Below are positions 1 to 8,982 of a stretch of DNA of 64,000 nt, piece by piece. The notes beneath the pieces are model-generated. The model was not told the DNA's origin and searched no databases. It was given only the letters and a program-made list of their open reading frames with translations. Numbering within the stretch: position 1 is the first letter of the stretch; each line of letters begins with the position of its first letter. The position numbers were made by a program, and so were the translations under genes. This stretch comes from JAGVSZ01 sp963747775 (GTDB lineage Bacteria; Pseudomonadota; Gammaproteobacteria; Burkholderiales; SG8-39), in contig CAVVGT010000004.1 in the NCBI GenBank assembly GCA_963747775.1, positions 431,625 through 495,624 of the forward strand, written 5' to 3'.

Positions 1-233
1 CGCTTGTGCGTCGCGGTCGTCGGACAGACGTGCTCGCAGGGCGGATCGGCGCAATGCATGCAGCCCACCGGGACAAAAGCGCGCCGCACGTCCGGATACT
101 CGCCGGTCTCCATGTCGAGCACCTGGCGCCACTGCACGCCGCGGCGGCGTCGCGTTCGTCTGCGGCAGGCCGTCGTGCAGGTCTGGCAGCCGATGCAGCG
201 GCGCAGGTCGACCGCCATGGCCCAGCGGGTCAT
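1..233 (-). CDS. padC: 4Fe-4S subunit of a PadBC-type molybdoenzyme (partial, frameshifted)
   Basis: Iron-sulfur electron-transfer subunit that would pass electrons from the adjacent molybdopterin subunit. It starts with MTRWAMAVDLRRCIGCQTC, a typical ferredoxin-type cluster motif (CxxCxxCxxxC). After about 30 residues comes CMHCADPPCEHVCP, a second cluster motif, and the gene then runs off the window edge. Between the two motifs the expected QTNATPPGVQW-type stretch reads as an arginine-rich string, because indels in a GC-rich run shift the frame and shift it back. The ATG overlaps the probable end of the upstream gene, suggesting translational coupling. The pairing and wording resemble the PadB/PadC subunits of phenylacetyl-CoA:acceptor oxidoreductase; other DmsB-like partners are possible. 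Confidence 0.75.
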   Translation of the reverse strand, partial: MTRWAMAVDLRRCIGCQTCTTACRRRTRRRRGVQWRQVLDMETGEYPDVRRAFVPVGCMHCADPPCEHVCPTTATHK

Positions 234-2970
234 CCGGCGCCTCGCACTCTGCGATACACCCACGCGCACGAGGTCGGCGGAGGAGCCGGTCGCGTCGGTG
301 AGCGCCATCGACATCGCCAGCAGCGGGTTCATGCTCGGCGCGTTCATGTCCTTCGCATAGGGCGTCGCCCAGTGGTTGAACTGCCCGATCATCAGCAGCG
401 TGTCCGGGACGTATGCCCTGCGCGCAGCACCGCCGGCCCCTGCGTCTTGCCCACGTAGGAGTGCACTTCGATGAGTGTCGCCGTCCTCGATGCCGAGTTC
501 GCGCGCCCGCCGTGCATTGATGACCACGCCGCGGTGCCCTTTCAGGTTTCCGGCGACCTCGTCCATCAGCTGGATGCCGACGTTCGAGCCCCAGGCGTAC
601 TGCATGCTGCGCGCGGTGATCAGCCAGAACGGGATAGTCCTCGAGCTTGCAGCCCTGCGCCACGGTCTCCTTCTCCCAGATGCCGGGGAAATCCTTGTAC
701 GGGGGCAGGGCCTGATACTCGGTGAGCTGCGTGTCCCACCAGTTGATGCCCTGCTCGTGCAGGCGGTTGCCCGAGCTGCGCGCCGATCCGCAGCAGGCGT
801 TCCTGATACGGCATCTCGAAGCGGATGCCCTGCTTGCGCAGCTCCGGGAAACAGGTACCAGGCGAGGCGCGATATCGGCCGCGTGCGGTAGCCGTGCTCG
901 CGGTACCAGTCCAGCCCTTCGCTCGCTTCGCCGTCGGTGACCTCGGCGCTCGCGGCCCGGCACATGCGGTCCCAGATTTCCTCGGCCGAGTGCTTCACCG
1001 CCGGGTCGAGCGCGAAATCGTAATCCTTGCCCGCGAGCGCGGTGCAGGCCGCGCCGCGGTTGATCGCGTTGTTGTACTTCTCCAGCAGCCCGGTGCGCGC
1101 GGCCAGTTCGGTCGCGATATCGGTGAAGTCGCGCGTCTCGCCGCGCGGCTTGACCGCCGGCTGGCGCAGCGCGAAGCCCTCGTGGTCCCAGAACGACTCG
1201 ATGAACTTGGTGCCGCCGATGCGGATGAGCTGCGTGCTCTCCAGGTCGGTGCACTCGGGCAGCAGGATGTCGGCCATCCAGTTGGTCTCGTCGAGCGTGT
1301 AGGCGAAGCCGACCACGAACGGGAACTCCGCGATTCGCTTGACGACCTCGGCCGTGTCCCAGAACGAGATCGACGGATTGGTGCGGTAGACGAACCACAG
1401 GTCGGGCGCCGTGACCGGCTTCCAGTGTTCCGGCGACTGCTTGCGGAACATCCAGGCGAAATGCGTCGGCCCCAGCGCCTGGCTCCAGGGCGAGTTCGCC
1501 GACAGCGGCACCAGCGTGGCGTGCGCGTTGCGCACCTTCGGGCTGGACTGCCAGTGTCTCGAGGTCGGTCGGGTTCATCGGGTAGTCCATGAATCCGTCC
1601 GGCCCATCTTGACGCTCGCCTGGCGCGAGGTCGCCGGACGGTTCAGGCGCACCGTGGTGCCGAGCGTGCCGCCCGGCACCTCGAGCGCCGCCGAGCAGGC
1701 ACGGGATGAGCGTGCGCGCCCAGACGCATTCGTAGCCGCCCCAGCCGTTGTTGACGGTCCTGCCCGAGCGCGATCGACACCGGGCGGAACGGCAGCACTT
1801 CGCCGTCGATCTCGATCGTCTCGCCGACGCAGGCGTGCATCGAGGTACTCGCCGGTGATGCGCCGGATCGTGCCCGGCGCGATGTCGCACACCTTCTCCG
1901 CCCACTCCGGGCGTGTACTGCCGCATGTGCGTCGACCAGCTTGCCGAAGCCGGTCTTCGCCGTATGATCCCGGTGCGCCACTCCTGGCCGTCCGCGCCGA
2001 CTCTCCAGCGCATCGAGCGTGAACGCGCCCTTCCAGCGCCGGATCGGCGTCGGGCGTGTCGAACGGCACCGCGGCGTTCCGCTCGCGGATCCCAGATGAG
2101 CGGTTTGCGGGCTGCGGATCGCGCAGGAAGATAGCCATTGGGACCGATCAGGTACGGCGAGCCGGTGTGTGCCTGAGGAAGAAGAGGTCGAGCCGCTCGC
2201 GCGGATGCTCGTGCAGCATCAGGTGGATCATGCGCGAACAGGAACGCCGCGTCGGTCTTCGGCTTGATCGGGATCCACTCCGACGAGCGGCGCCGGTGAC
2301 CGACAGATGCGGCTCGATCTGCACCCGCTTCATGCCTCGCACGCGCGCGTCGGCATGGCGCCAGGATCGCCGACCACGCCGCCCGAGGCCTCGGTGTTGG
2401 CGCCGAAGGAGAGCACGTACTTCGTGGTCGGCGTGTCCGGGCAGACGGTGAACGCGCGATGCCAGAGTTCGCCGTACAGATGCTCGGAGTGCGTGCACTT
2501 GACGCCCTGGCCGCTGCCGAAGCAGAAGTCGACCGCGCCCCACGCGCCGAGGAACGCGGGGAAGGTGCCCATGTAATAGGTCGGGCATCCCGCCGCCGCC
2601 GAAGCTCGCCGCGACGCGCGGATAGCCGATCTCGTCGGTAAGGCCCTTGGCGCGGATTTCGTTCAGCTTGCCCGCGACGAGTGTCGAGCGCCTCGTCCCA
2701 GGAGATCGGCACGAACCCGGGATCGTGGTCGCGGCCCTTCTTCGGGTTGGTGCGCTTCATCGGCCGCAGCACCGGTTCGGGTTGTAGGTCTTCTGCACCA
2801 GGCCGTAGGCCTTGACGCAGCACTTGCCGCCGCCCGGATGCACTTCCGCGGCGGCGAAATTCGGCTCGATCTCGGTCGCGACGCCGTCCTCGACCTTGAC
2901 CGTCAGCAGGTCCGGTCCCGCCACGCACTGGTAGCAGTACTGGGGAACCTTGCGCGCCAGCGCCGGTCAT
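230..2970 (-). pseudogene. padB: Molybdopterin oxidoreductase large subunit, PadB-like, multiple frameshifts
   Basis: Catalytic molybdopterin subunit, likely of the phenylacetyl-CoA:acceptor oxidoreductase family (alpha-oxidation of phenylacetyl-CoA to phenylglyoxylate in anaerobic aromatic degradation). Reading across frames, the N-terminus gives KVPQYCYQCVAGPDLLTVKV, then KCCVKAYGLVQKTYNPNR, MKRTNPKKGRDHDPGFVPIS and WDEALD. Further in are GVKCTHSEHLYGELWHRAF and TTKYVLSFGANTEASGG, and near the end YAKDMNAPSMNPLLAMSMAL. No single frame spans the gene; at least six indels are needed, for example one missing G near 2,785. The indels sit in short homopolymers and all flanking protein segments are conserved, so I infer sequencing error in a functional gene rather than decay. 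The assignment rests on recalled family wording; the substrate is inferred from the neighbouring thioesterase and ligase genes. Confidence 0.72.
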
Positions 2971-2981
2971 CGCGCGGCTCC

Positions 2982-3389
2982 CTACCCGCCGGCGGCCTTC
3001 GCCGCCTTGGCGGCGACGCGCGCGCGCAGCTTCTCCACCTCGACGACGAAGCGTCCGTGCTCGCCGCGGCTGATCTCCTCCGCGCCGTCGCGGGCGACGA
3101 GGTCGAAGCTGACCTTGCGGCCTTCGACCGCCTTGACCGTGAGCGCGATGTCGACGCTCATGCCGAGCAGCGTCGCGCCGCTGTGCGTCACGGTGATGCC
3201 GGTCCCGACCGAGTCCTCGCCCGCGTCGCAATGCCCGAGCAGGAACTCGCGGCAGGCGATCTCGAAGTCGCGAACGAGCTCCGGTGTCGCGTAGACGCGC
3301 AGGTTCTCGCCTAGGAAGTCGATCGTGCGCGGCTTGTCGATCGTGATGCGCCGCGTCGCGGTAAGGCCGGGCTTGAGGGTGTCCTTCAT
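2982..3389 (-). CDS. Hotdog-fold acyl-CoA thioesterase (FlK-like)
   Basis: 135-residue single-domain protein of the fluoroacetyl-CoA-thioesterase-like hotdog family, predicted to hydrolyse an acyl-CoA or act as a housekeeping thioesterase for the phenylacetyl-CoA pathway. N-terminal MKDTLKPGLTATRRITIDK is typical. The core holds ATPELVRDFEIACREFLL, then TGITVTHSGATLLGMSVD (a conserved THxxATPxG-like segment) and a C-terminal alanine-rich tail. A GGAGG ribosome site lies just upstream of the ATG at 3,389. It is transcribed in the same direction as the molybdoenzyme genes, only 11 bp before padB, so it is probably the first gene of that operon. The exact substrate is unknown. Confidence 0.75.
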   Translation of the reverse strand: MKDTLKPGLTATRRITIDKPRTIDFLGENLRVYATPELVRDFEIACREFLLGHCDAGEDSVGTGITVTHSGATLLGMSVDIALTVKAVEGRKVSFDLVARDGAEEISRGEHGRFVVEVEKLRARVAAKAAKAAGG

Positions 3390-3534
3390 CGTTCCTCCGG
3401 GGGAGCGTCGATCTTACTCGCAGGAAACGGGCGCCGCACTGGTGCACCGCGCGTGTATGCTACAGAGTCTACAGGGGCGCCTCGGACACATCTCTTGATC
3501 CAGGCTAAAAGCCGTCGGTCCGCTTCTCCCTAGC

Positions 3535-4864
3535 ATGGCCGAAATGAGCTCAGGCGGTCCCGACCCCGATCTCGACCCCATCGAGCGCGCGAGCCGCGAC
3601 GAGTTGGCGCATCTGCAGCTCGAGCGCATGCGCCGGTCGCTCGCGCGCGCCTACGAGCGGGTGCCGCACTATCGCGCGGCGTTCGACGCGGCGGGCGTGC
3701 GCCCGGAGAGCCTCCGCACCCTCGCGGACCTCGCGAACTTTCCCTTCACCACCAAGCAGGACCTGCGCGCGAACTACCCGTTCGGGATGTTCGCGGTGCC
3801 GATGGACGACGTGGTACGGATCCATGCGTCCAGCGGTACGACCGGCAAGCCGACGGTGGTCGGCTACACGCGGGGCGATCTCGACATGTGGGCGGAGGTG
3901 ATGGCGCGCTCGATGCGCGCAGCCGGCGTGCGCAGGTCCGACCTCGTCCACAACGCGCTCGGTTACGGGCTCTTCACCGGGGGGCTCGGCCTGCACTGCG
4001 GCGGCGAACGGCTCGGCGCCGCGGTCATTCCCGTGTCCGGCGGCCAGACCGAGCGGCAGGTCCAGCTCATTCTCGACTTCGAGCCCGACGTGATCGCCGC
4101 CACGCCGTCGTACATGCTCGCGATCGCCGACGAGTTCGAGCGCCAGGGCGTCGATCCGCGCTCGAGCTCGCTGCGCATCGCGCTGCTGGGCGCGGAGCCC
4201 TGGACGAACGAGATGCGCCGCGAGATCGAGGCCTACTTCGACCTCGACGCGATCGAGTGCTACGGGCTCTCGGAGGTGATCGGCCCGGGCGTCGCGATGG
4301 AATGCGCCGCGACCAAGGACGGCTGCCACGTCTGGGAGGACCACTTCTATCCCGAGATCATCGATCCGGTGACCGGCCGCGTGCTGCCCCGACGGCGAGT
4401 TCGGCGAGCTGGTGTTCACCTCGCTCACGAAGGAGGCGCTGCCGGTGGTGCGCTACCGCACGCGCGACCTCACGCGCCTGCTGCCCGGGACGGCGCGTCC
4501 GGGGATGCGGCGCATGGCCAAGATCGCCGGCCGCAGCGACGACATGCTGATCATCCGCGGGGTGAATGTCTTCCCGGGCCAGATCGAGGAGCTCATCCTC
4601 CAGGCGCCGGGGCTCTCGGCGCACTACCTGCTCGAGGTGTCGCGGCCGCGCCACCTCGACGAGCTGGCGGTGCGCGTCGAGGTCAAGCCGGAGTTCGCGG
4701 AGGCGGGCGATGCGGCCTGGTCGCGCGCCGCGCGCGAGCTCGAGCACCACATCAAGTCCTACGTCGGCGTCACGACGCAGGTCGTGCTCGTCGCGCCCGG
4801 GGCGGTCGAGCGCTCGGCGGGGAAGGCGAAGCGGGTGATCGACACCCGGCCGAAGGGGTCATGA
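3535..4864 (+). CDS. paaK: Phenylacetate-CoA ligase family protein (single frameshift)
   Basis: AMP-forming aryl-CoA ligase that would activate phenylacetate (or a related arylacetate) to its CoA thioester. The adenylation P-loop is HASSGTTGKPTVVGYT (about residues 100-115). YGLSEVIGPGVAMEC and the C-terminal GRSDDMLIIRGVNVFPGQIE are classic PaaK signatures. Length after correction, about 442 residues, matches the family. The frame breaks at 4,386-4,390, where CCCC should be CCC: the first frame carries residues up to GRVLP and the second continues DGEFGELVFTSLTKEALPVV to the stop at 4,864. One homopolymer base explains the break, so a sequencing error is likely. It is divergent from the thioesterase-padBC operon with a 145-bp intergenic space. 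An alternative ATG lies at 3,544. Confidence 0.88.
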
Positions 4865-4983
4865 GCAAGGCGTTCCTGATCTTCGCGGTCGTGCTGAACG
4901 TCGGCGTCGCGGTGCTGGTGTTCTGGTGGGCGTTCCGGGAGCTCCGGCGCAATGCGCGCAACAACCAGCGGCGGAAGGACTGA
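4861..4983 (+). CDS. 40-residue single-pass membrane protein
   Basis: Small protein MSKAFLIFAVVLNVGVAVLV with one hydrophobic segment (residues 4-25) followed by a basic tail rich in Arg and Asn (RELRRNARNNQRRKD). Its ATG overlaps the TGA of the ligase gene in an ATGA arrangement, so it is probably translationally coupled to it. Function unknown. The N-out/C-in topology follows from the positive tail. It is too short for most gene callers, but the overlap and clean hydropathy support it. Confidence 0.6.
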   Translation: MSKAFLIFAVVLNVGVAVLVFWWAFRELRRNARNNQRRKD

Positions 4984-5047
4984 ACCGCTCGCGGCACTTG
5001 ACTCAAGTCAATGCCGGGCGGCTGGCGGGCCGGATCATGAACCGTCC

Positions 5048-6217
5048 ATGAATGCGCGCGACCCGCTCCTGACCGACCTCCCGCCGTTGCGAATCAAAGG
5101 GCGCACCCTCCATCCGATCGTGCAGGGCGGGATGGGCGTCGGCGTCTCCGCGCATCGTCTTGCCGGAACGGTCGCACGGCTCAACGCGCTCGGCACGATC
5201 GCCAGCGTCGACCTGCGCCGCCACCACGCGGACCTCATGGCGGCAACCGGCACCTCGCGCGACAAGGCCGCCATCCAGCGCGCGAACCTCGTCGGGCTCG
5301 ATCGCGAGATCCGCGCCGCGCTCGAGCTCGCGCAGGGTTGCGGGATGATCGGCGTGAACGTGATGCGGGCGGTCGGCCAGTACGCCGACTACGTGCGCCA
5401 GTCGTGCGAGAGCGGCGCGCATGCGATCGTCGCCGGCGCGGGCTTGCCGCTCGACCTGCCGGAGCTCGCCGCCTCGTTCCCCGACGTCGCGCTGGTGCCG
5501 ATCCTGTCGGACGCGCGCGGCATCGCGATCGTGCTGAAGAAGTGGCAGCGCAAGAACCGGCTGCCCGATGCGATCGTGATCGAGCATCCGAAGCACGCCG
5601 GCGGCCATCTCGGCGCCGCGAAGATCGAGGACCTCGACGATCCGCGCTTCGCGTTCGCGCGCGTGCTGGAGGAGACGTTTGAAGTCTTCGCTCGCCTCGG
5701 ACTGGAGCGCGAACGCATCCCGCTCATCGTCGCCGGCGGCATCGCGTCGCCTCAGGCGTTGCGCGCCGCCCTCGCGCTGGGCGCGGCCGCGGTTCAGATC
5801 GGCACACCGTTCGCGGTCACCGTGGAGGGCGACGCCCATCCGAAGTTCAAGCGCGTCCTGGCGGAAGCGCGCCCCGAGGACATCGTCGAATTCATGAGCG
5901 TCGCCGGGCTGCCCGCGCGCGCGGTGCGCACGCCGTGGCTCGCGCGCTACCTCGAGAAGCTTCCTTCCCTGCAGGCCCAGGCGCACAAGCGCCGCGAGTG
6001 CCTGCTTGCTTGGGACTGCCTGGAGATCTGCGGGCTGCGCGACGGAATCGCGAAGATCGGCCAGTTCTGCATCGACAACCAGCTTGGCGCCGCGCTGCGC
6101 GGCGACGTCGAGCACGGACTGTTCTTCCGCGGCAGCGGCCCGCTGCCGTTCGGCCGCGAGATCCGGCCGGTGCAGGAGCTGATGGCATTCCTGCTCGGCC
6201 CGCCTGCCGCGGCTTGA
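5048..6217 (+). CDS. Nitronate monooxygenase-type FMN flavoprotein (NPD family)
   Basis: 389-residue TIM-barrel flavoprotein of the 2-nitropropane dioxygenase/nitronate monooxygenase superfamily; some members act as enoyl reductases or unknown FMN oxidoreductases. Visible motifs are HPIVQGGMGVGVSAHRLAGT at the N-terminus, IVAGAGLPLDLPE, HPKHAGGHLGAAK (catalytic His region) and IVAGGIASPQALRAALALGA plus AAVQIGTPFAVTVE (phosphate-binding strands). A C-terminal extension of about 90 residues holds several Cys residues (CLLAWDCLEICGL, then a further Cys near IGQFCID) seen in a subset of the family. ATG 5,048 is chosen because the conserved N-terminus begins there; upstream in-frame sequence is not protein-like. 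It stands alone and converges on the radical SAM gene. Confidence 0.85.
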   Translation: MNARDPLLTDLPPLRIKGRTLHPIVQGGMGVGVSAHRLAGTVARLNALGTIASVDLRRHHADLMAATGTSRDKAAIQRANLVGLDREIRAALELAQGCGMIGVNVMRAVGQYADYVRQSCESGAHAIVAGAGLPLDLPELAASFPDVALVPILSDARGIAIVLKKWQRKNRLPDAIVIEHPKHAGGHLGAAKIEDLDDPRFAFARVLEETFEVFARLGLERERIPLIVAGGIASPQALRAALALGAAAVQIGTPFAVTVEGDAHPKFKRVLAEARPEDIVEFMSVAGLPARAVRTPWLARYLEKLPSLQAQAHKRRECLLAWDCLEICGLRDGIAKIGQFCIDNQLGAALRGDVEHGLFFRGSGPLPFGREIRPVQELMAFLLGPPAAA

Positions 6218-6225
6218 GCCGCGGC
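6206..6225. terminator. Hairpin between convergent genes
   Basis: Perfect 8-bp inverted repeat GCCGCGGC-TTGA-GCCGCGGC overlapping the stop codon of the NPD gene, in the 24-bp gap between two converging genes. There is no long U tract, so it is probably a bidirectional structural barrier rather than a strong intrinsic terminator. Confidence 0.5.
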
Positions 6226-6241
6226 ACCCTCCCCTTGCCCG

Positions 6242-7249
6242 CTATGCGGCGGCGCCCTCCGCGCGCCGGATGAGCGTCACTGGCTGCGTCTCCGGCTCGG
6301 CATCCTCATACGCAAGGCACTTCGCGCAGACCGTCCCGGCCACGTCCTCCGCCAGGTTCGCGCGCCGCAGCGCCCGGAATTTGTCCGAGTGCCAGGCTTG
6401 CTGGAAGGACATCGTATTCAGGTCACCCATGTCGAAGCGGCCGTCGTGGTCGAAGCAGCAGGCCGACAGGTGCCCGTCGTACGTGATGTGGCCCTCGGTG
6501 AAGAGCGACCAGCACGGCAAGGGCTTGCGGAGCGCGCCGACGCGGCCCTGATTGCCGGCGGTCGGCTTCGTCCCCTTCGCCCCGCTCGTGAGGCCCGCCT
6601 GCCCGTAGAGCGGCAGCCAGTAGTGCTCGTCGACGTACGGCAGGATCGCTTCGACCGCCTGCTCCATCTTCACCCGCTGCTCTCCGTCGTACAGGATGCT
6701 GGACGCGTAGAGGCCGCAGCGATGGCCGGTGGCAGCGGTGACCTCGTCGCGAATGCGATGCGCCTGCTTCACGTGCTCGGCGATGGACGCGAACGCGCTC
6801 GCCTTCACGCCGGTCACGTCCTGGAACTGCTCCGCGTCGGCAAAGTTGTAGCTGAATTTGAGGCTGTCGAGACCGGCCTCCATGCAATCGCGGAGGCGGT
6901 CGGCGCTCGCCATGCGCCCGTTGGTGGTCAGGAAGACGTAGGGATAGCCGCACTCCACCTTCGCGAACCGGATCGCCTCCGCGAGCCAGGGCACGAGGAA
7001 CGACTCGCCGAGGTAGAAGCAGCCGAGCTCCTCGACGCCGAGGTCGCGCATCTCGCGCACGACGCGGCTGAAGAGGGTCCAGGACATGTCGCTCTTCTGG
7101 CGCAGCCGCATGTGCGAGGCGCAGAAGAAACACTTGAAGTCGCAGCGGGCCGTGAGCTCGATCTTGACGCTCTTCGGGATCGGCGGGGCTTCGCCGCGGT
7201 AGTCGTCGGTCAGCAGCGTGATGCGGTCGATGCGTTCGGTGATGCCCAC
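6242..7249 (-). CDS. Radical SAM/SPASM-type protein
   Basis: Radical S-adenosylmethionine protein of about 335 residues. The [4Fe-4S]-SAM motif is CDFKCFFC (CxxxCxxC), preceded by KIELTARCDFK. A C-terminal cysteine-rich region (CCFDHDGRFDMGDLN, then GTVCAKCLAYED) resembles SPASM/twitch auxiliary cluster binding. The GTG at 7,249 is preferred over upstream in-frame codons because AGGAG lies 8 nt before it and the preceding in-frame stretch is not conserved-looking. The target is unknown: no precursor-peptide gene is evident next door. An FNR-like palindrome about 115 bp upstream suggests oxygen- or NO-responsive control by the adjacent Crp/Fnr protein. Confidence 0.8.
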   Translation of the reverse strand: MGITERIDRITLLTDDYRGEAPPIPKSVKIELTARCDFKCFFCASHMRLRQKSDMSWTLFSRVVREMRDLGVEELGCFYLGESFLVPWLAEAIRFAKVECGYPYVFLTTNGRMASADRLRDCMEAGLDSLKFSYNFADAEQFQDVTGVKASAFASIAEHVKQAHRIRDEVTAATGHRCGLYASSILYDGEQRVKMEQAVEAILPYVDEHYWLPLYGQAGLTSGAKGTKPTAGNQGRVGALRKPLPCWSLFTEGHITYDGHLSACCFDHDGRFDMGDLNTMSFQQAWHSDKFRALRRANLAEDVAGTVCAKCLAYEDAEPETQPVTLIRRAEGAAA

Positions 7250-7362
7250 GGCTTTTCTCCTGGTGAAAAAAATCGGCGGAACGCTTTCGGGTCTTGCGAC
7301 CCTGGGCAGTTCCGCCAAACACCAGGAGTAGAGGTATGTTGCCAGCGTCCCCGCCGCGCACA

Positions 7363-7376
7363 GTGACCTAGATCAA
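7363..7376. promoter_or_regulatory. FNR/DNR-like binding site
   Basis: GTGACCTAGATCAA matches the FNR consensus TTGAT-N4-ATCAA at 8 of 10 positions and lies upstream of the radical SAM gene, between it and the Crp/Fnr-family regulator. The role is inferred from position. Confidence 0.45.
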
Positions 7377-7482
7377 ACGAACGGCCGGGGCCCATCCGGA
7401 TCGGGCACCCGGCGTGACCGGGTAGGCACGGACCCCGTGACAGAGTGCCGTCGCGGCGCCACCTTCCGCTTGGACAGGCGCT

Positions 7483-8175
7483 TCACCCCTCGTGCGCGCG
7501 CAGTCGTTCCGGGTCGAGAATGCGAATGATTCTTCCATGCACCTCGATGAGCCCGGCGCCGGAGAGATCGTGGAGGATGCGCGAGAAGTGCTCGCGCGTG
7601 ATGTTCAGCCGCGAAGCAAGCACGCCCTTGCTGGTCGCGAGCGCGACCTCGACCGGCGCCCGCGGTTCGGCCTCCTCGGAGTAGTCCCGGAGCAGGTAAC
7701 CGATCACGCGCTGGGTGCCGCTGCGCAGCGTGTACGCCTCGAGGTCGTGCACCAGCCCATGCAGGCGCAGCGCGAGGCCGGCGAGCATCTTGCGGGCGAA
7801 GCGCGGGTTGCGCTCGAGCTCCGCGAACACGCCGGCCTTGCCGATCGTGAGCAGCAGGGAGTCGGCGAGGGTCTCGGCAAAGACGACGTAGGGCTTCTCG
7901 AGGAACATCACCGCCTCCCCGAAGCTCGACCCCGGGCCGAGGATCTCCACCACCTTTTCCGCGCCGTCGGCCGCGCCGAAGGCGAGCTTGACCTGGCCGT
8001 AGACGATCACGTGGAAGCCCGAGCTGGGCTCGCCGCGCCGGAACAAGATCGTGCCCGCGGGCGCGCGCACTTGGGCCGTGCCCGCAGCGATGCGGTCGAG
8101 CTCGGCGTCGGTCAGCTCGCGGAAGAGCGGGACGTTCTTCAGGAACTCCTGGATGCGGATCGGCGCGGCGGGCAC
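7483..8175 (-). CDS. Crp/Fnr family regulator, DNR/NnrR-like
   Basis: 230-residue regulator with an N-terminal cyclic-nucleotide-type beta-barrel (residues about 15-125, including GTILFRRGEPSSGFHVIVYG and GSSFGEAVMFLEKPY) and a C-terminal winged helix (SKGVLASRLNITREHFSRIL as recognition helix). The Fnr N-terminal cysteine cluster is absent, which suggests a DNR-type heme/NO sensor or a redox-independent member rather than a [4Fe-4S] Fnr. An almost perfect FNR box lies 36 bp upstream of its start (8,211-8,224) and a weaker one downstream near the radical SAM gene, so autoregulation and control of the neighbour are plausible. Confidence 0.85.
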   Translation of the reverse strand: MPAAPIRIQEFLKNVPLFRELTDAELDRIAAGTAQVRAPAGTILFRRGEPSSGFHVIVYGQVKLAFGAADGAEKVVEILGPGSSFGEAVMFLEKPYVVFAETLADSLLLTIGKAGVFAELERNPRFARKMLAGLALRLHGLVHDLEAYTLRSGTQRVIGYLLRDYSEEAEPRAPVEVALATSKGVLASRLNITREHFSRILHDLSGAGLIEVHGRIIRILDPERLRAHEG

Positions 8176-8210
8176 GCAGGCATGCTCGGCTCCGTCGGCC
8201 GGTTCGATCC

Positions 8211-8224
8211 TTGATGCGCGTCAA
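8211..8224. promoter_or_regulatory. FNR/DNR box upstream of the regulator
   Basis: TTGATGCGCGTCAA differs from the symmetrical FNR consensus TTGAT-N4-ATCAA at a single position. It lies between the Crp/Fnr gene and the small exported-protein gene (both on the minus strand), and an overlapping hairpin (ACGGCCC-GGACG-GGGCCGT, 8,225-8,243) may terminate the latter. Confidence 0.55.
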
Positions 8225-8251
8225 ACGGCCCGGACGGGGCCGTCCGCGCGG

Positions 8252-8509
8252 CTAGAACTGCGGGGGATGCTGCTCGTCGGCGTGACCCTGCACGGCGATT
8301 TGCGCGGGCAGGTACCCCGCCTCGGACGCGATCGGGGCCGCCTGCGCGGCGGGTGCGACCAAACCGAGTTGCGCGGTCTTCAGGGCGAGCTGATGCGGGA
8401 CGGCGAGCTTCGCGACGTCACGCGACGCGCCGCCGAAGGTCAACGCGAAGCCGACGGCGGCGATCGCCGCGACGGCGAGCACGAGCAGGGTCGAGCGGGG
8501 CTTGGTCAT
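8252..8509 (-). CDS. Small exported or membrane-anchored protein, unknown
   Basis: 85-residue protein beginning MTKPRSTLLVLAVAAIAAVG, a signal peptide or single N-terminal anchor (residues 7-26), followed by an alanine- and glutamine-rich periplasmic segment ending HADEQHPPQF. The start is supported by AAGGAGG just upstream. No recognisable domain. It sits between the regulator gene and another tiny membrane-protein gene in the same direction, although a terminator separates it from that neighbour. Confidence 0.6.
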   Translation of the reverse strand: MTKPRSTLLVLAVAAIAAVGFALTFGGASRDVAKLAVPHQLALKTAQLGLVAPAAQAAPIASEAGYLPAQIAVQGHADEQHPPQF

Positions 8510-8631
8510 CGGAATGCCTCCTTGAGCGACGGCGGGAACGACCCATGGAGCGTACGCAGCCGTGGCCTACAGGCCGCATACGGGTTCGACAGTGGGCGCT
8601 CGGCCAATCGGCCTAATCCGCGCGCGGCCGC

Positions 8632-8680
8632 AAAAAATCGCCCCCGGCTGGAGGAGCAGCGAACGGCTCGGCCGGGGGCG
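8632..8680 (-). terminator. Intrinsic terminator (minus strand)
   Basis: Ten-bp GC-rich stem (cgcccccggc paired with gccgggggcg) followed on the minus strand by TTTTTT. It lies just after the stop of the 54-residue membrane-protein gene. Confidence 0.7.
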
Positions 8681-8693
8681 CTGCTGAGGCGTT

Positions 8694-8858
8694 TCAGTGC
8701 AGCGAGAGCAGATCGAAGCGCGGGTGCGTGGCGTCCTCGGGCACGTCGCGGTGGAACCGCCCCCCGCCGAGCACGAGCGAGCCGCCGTAGGCGATGAACC
8801 CGAGCAGCGCAGCGACGACCGCGTACGAAACGACGTCCATGATCGATGTGAAGTCCAC
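8694..8858 (-). CDS. 54-residue single-pass membrane protein
   Basis: Protein starting (GTG) MDFTSIMDVVSYAVVAALLG with one membrane segment (residues 9-30) and a short polar C-terminus with several His and Asp residues (GRFHRDVPEDATHPRF). AAGGAGGT six bases before the GTG, and a strong terminator directly downstream, support a real monocistronic gene. No family recognised. Small heme- or complex-associated subunits have this architecture, but nothing here proves it. Confidence 0.6.
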   Translation of the reverse strand: MDFTSIMDVVSYAVVAALLGFIAYGGSLVLGGGRFHRDVPEDATHPRFDLLSLH

Positions 8859-8982
8859 GGGGCACCTCCTTGCCGTGCGCGTCTGCACGGTCGACCGCGT
8901 CACCCTAGGCCGATCCGACCTACTTCGAGCATACGGCTCGCGCGCTGCCGGTCCGCCGTTTGGATGAGATGCCGGCGCGTCG

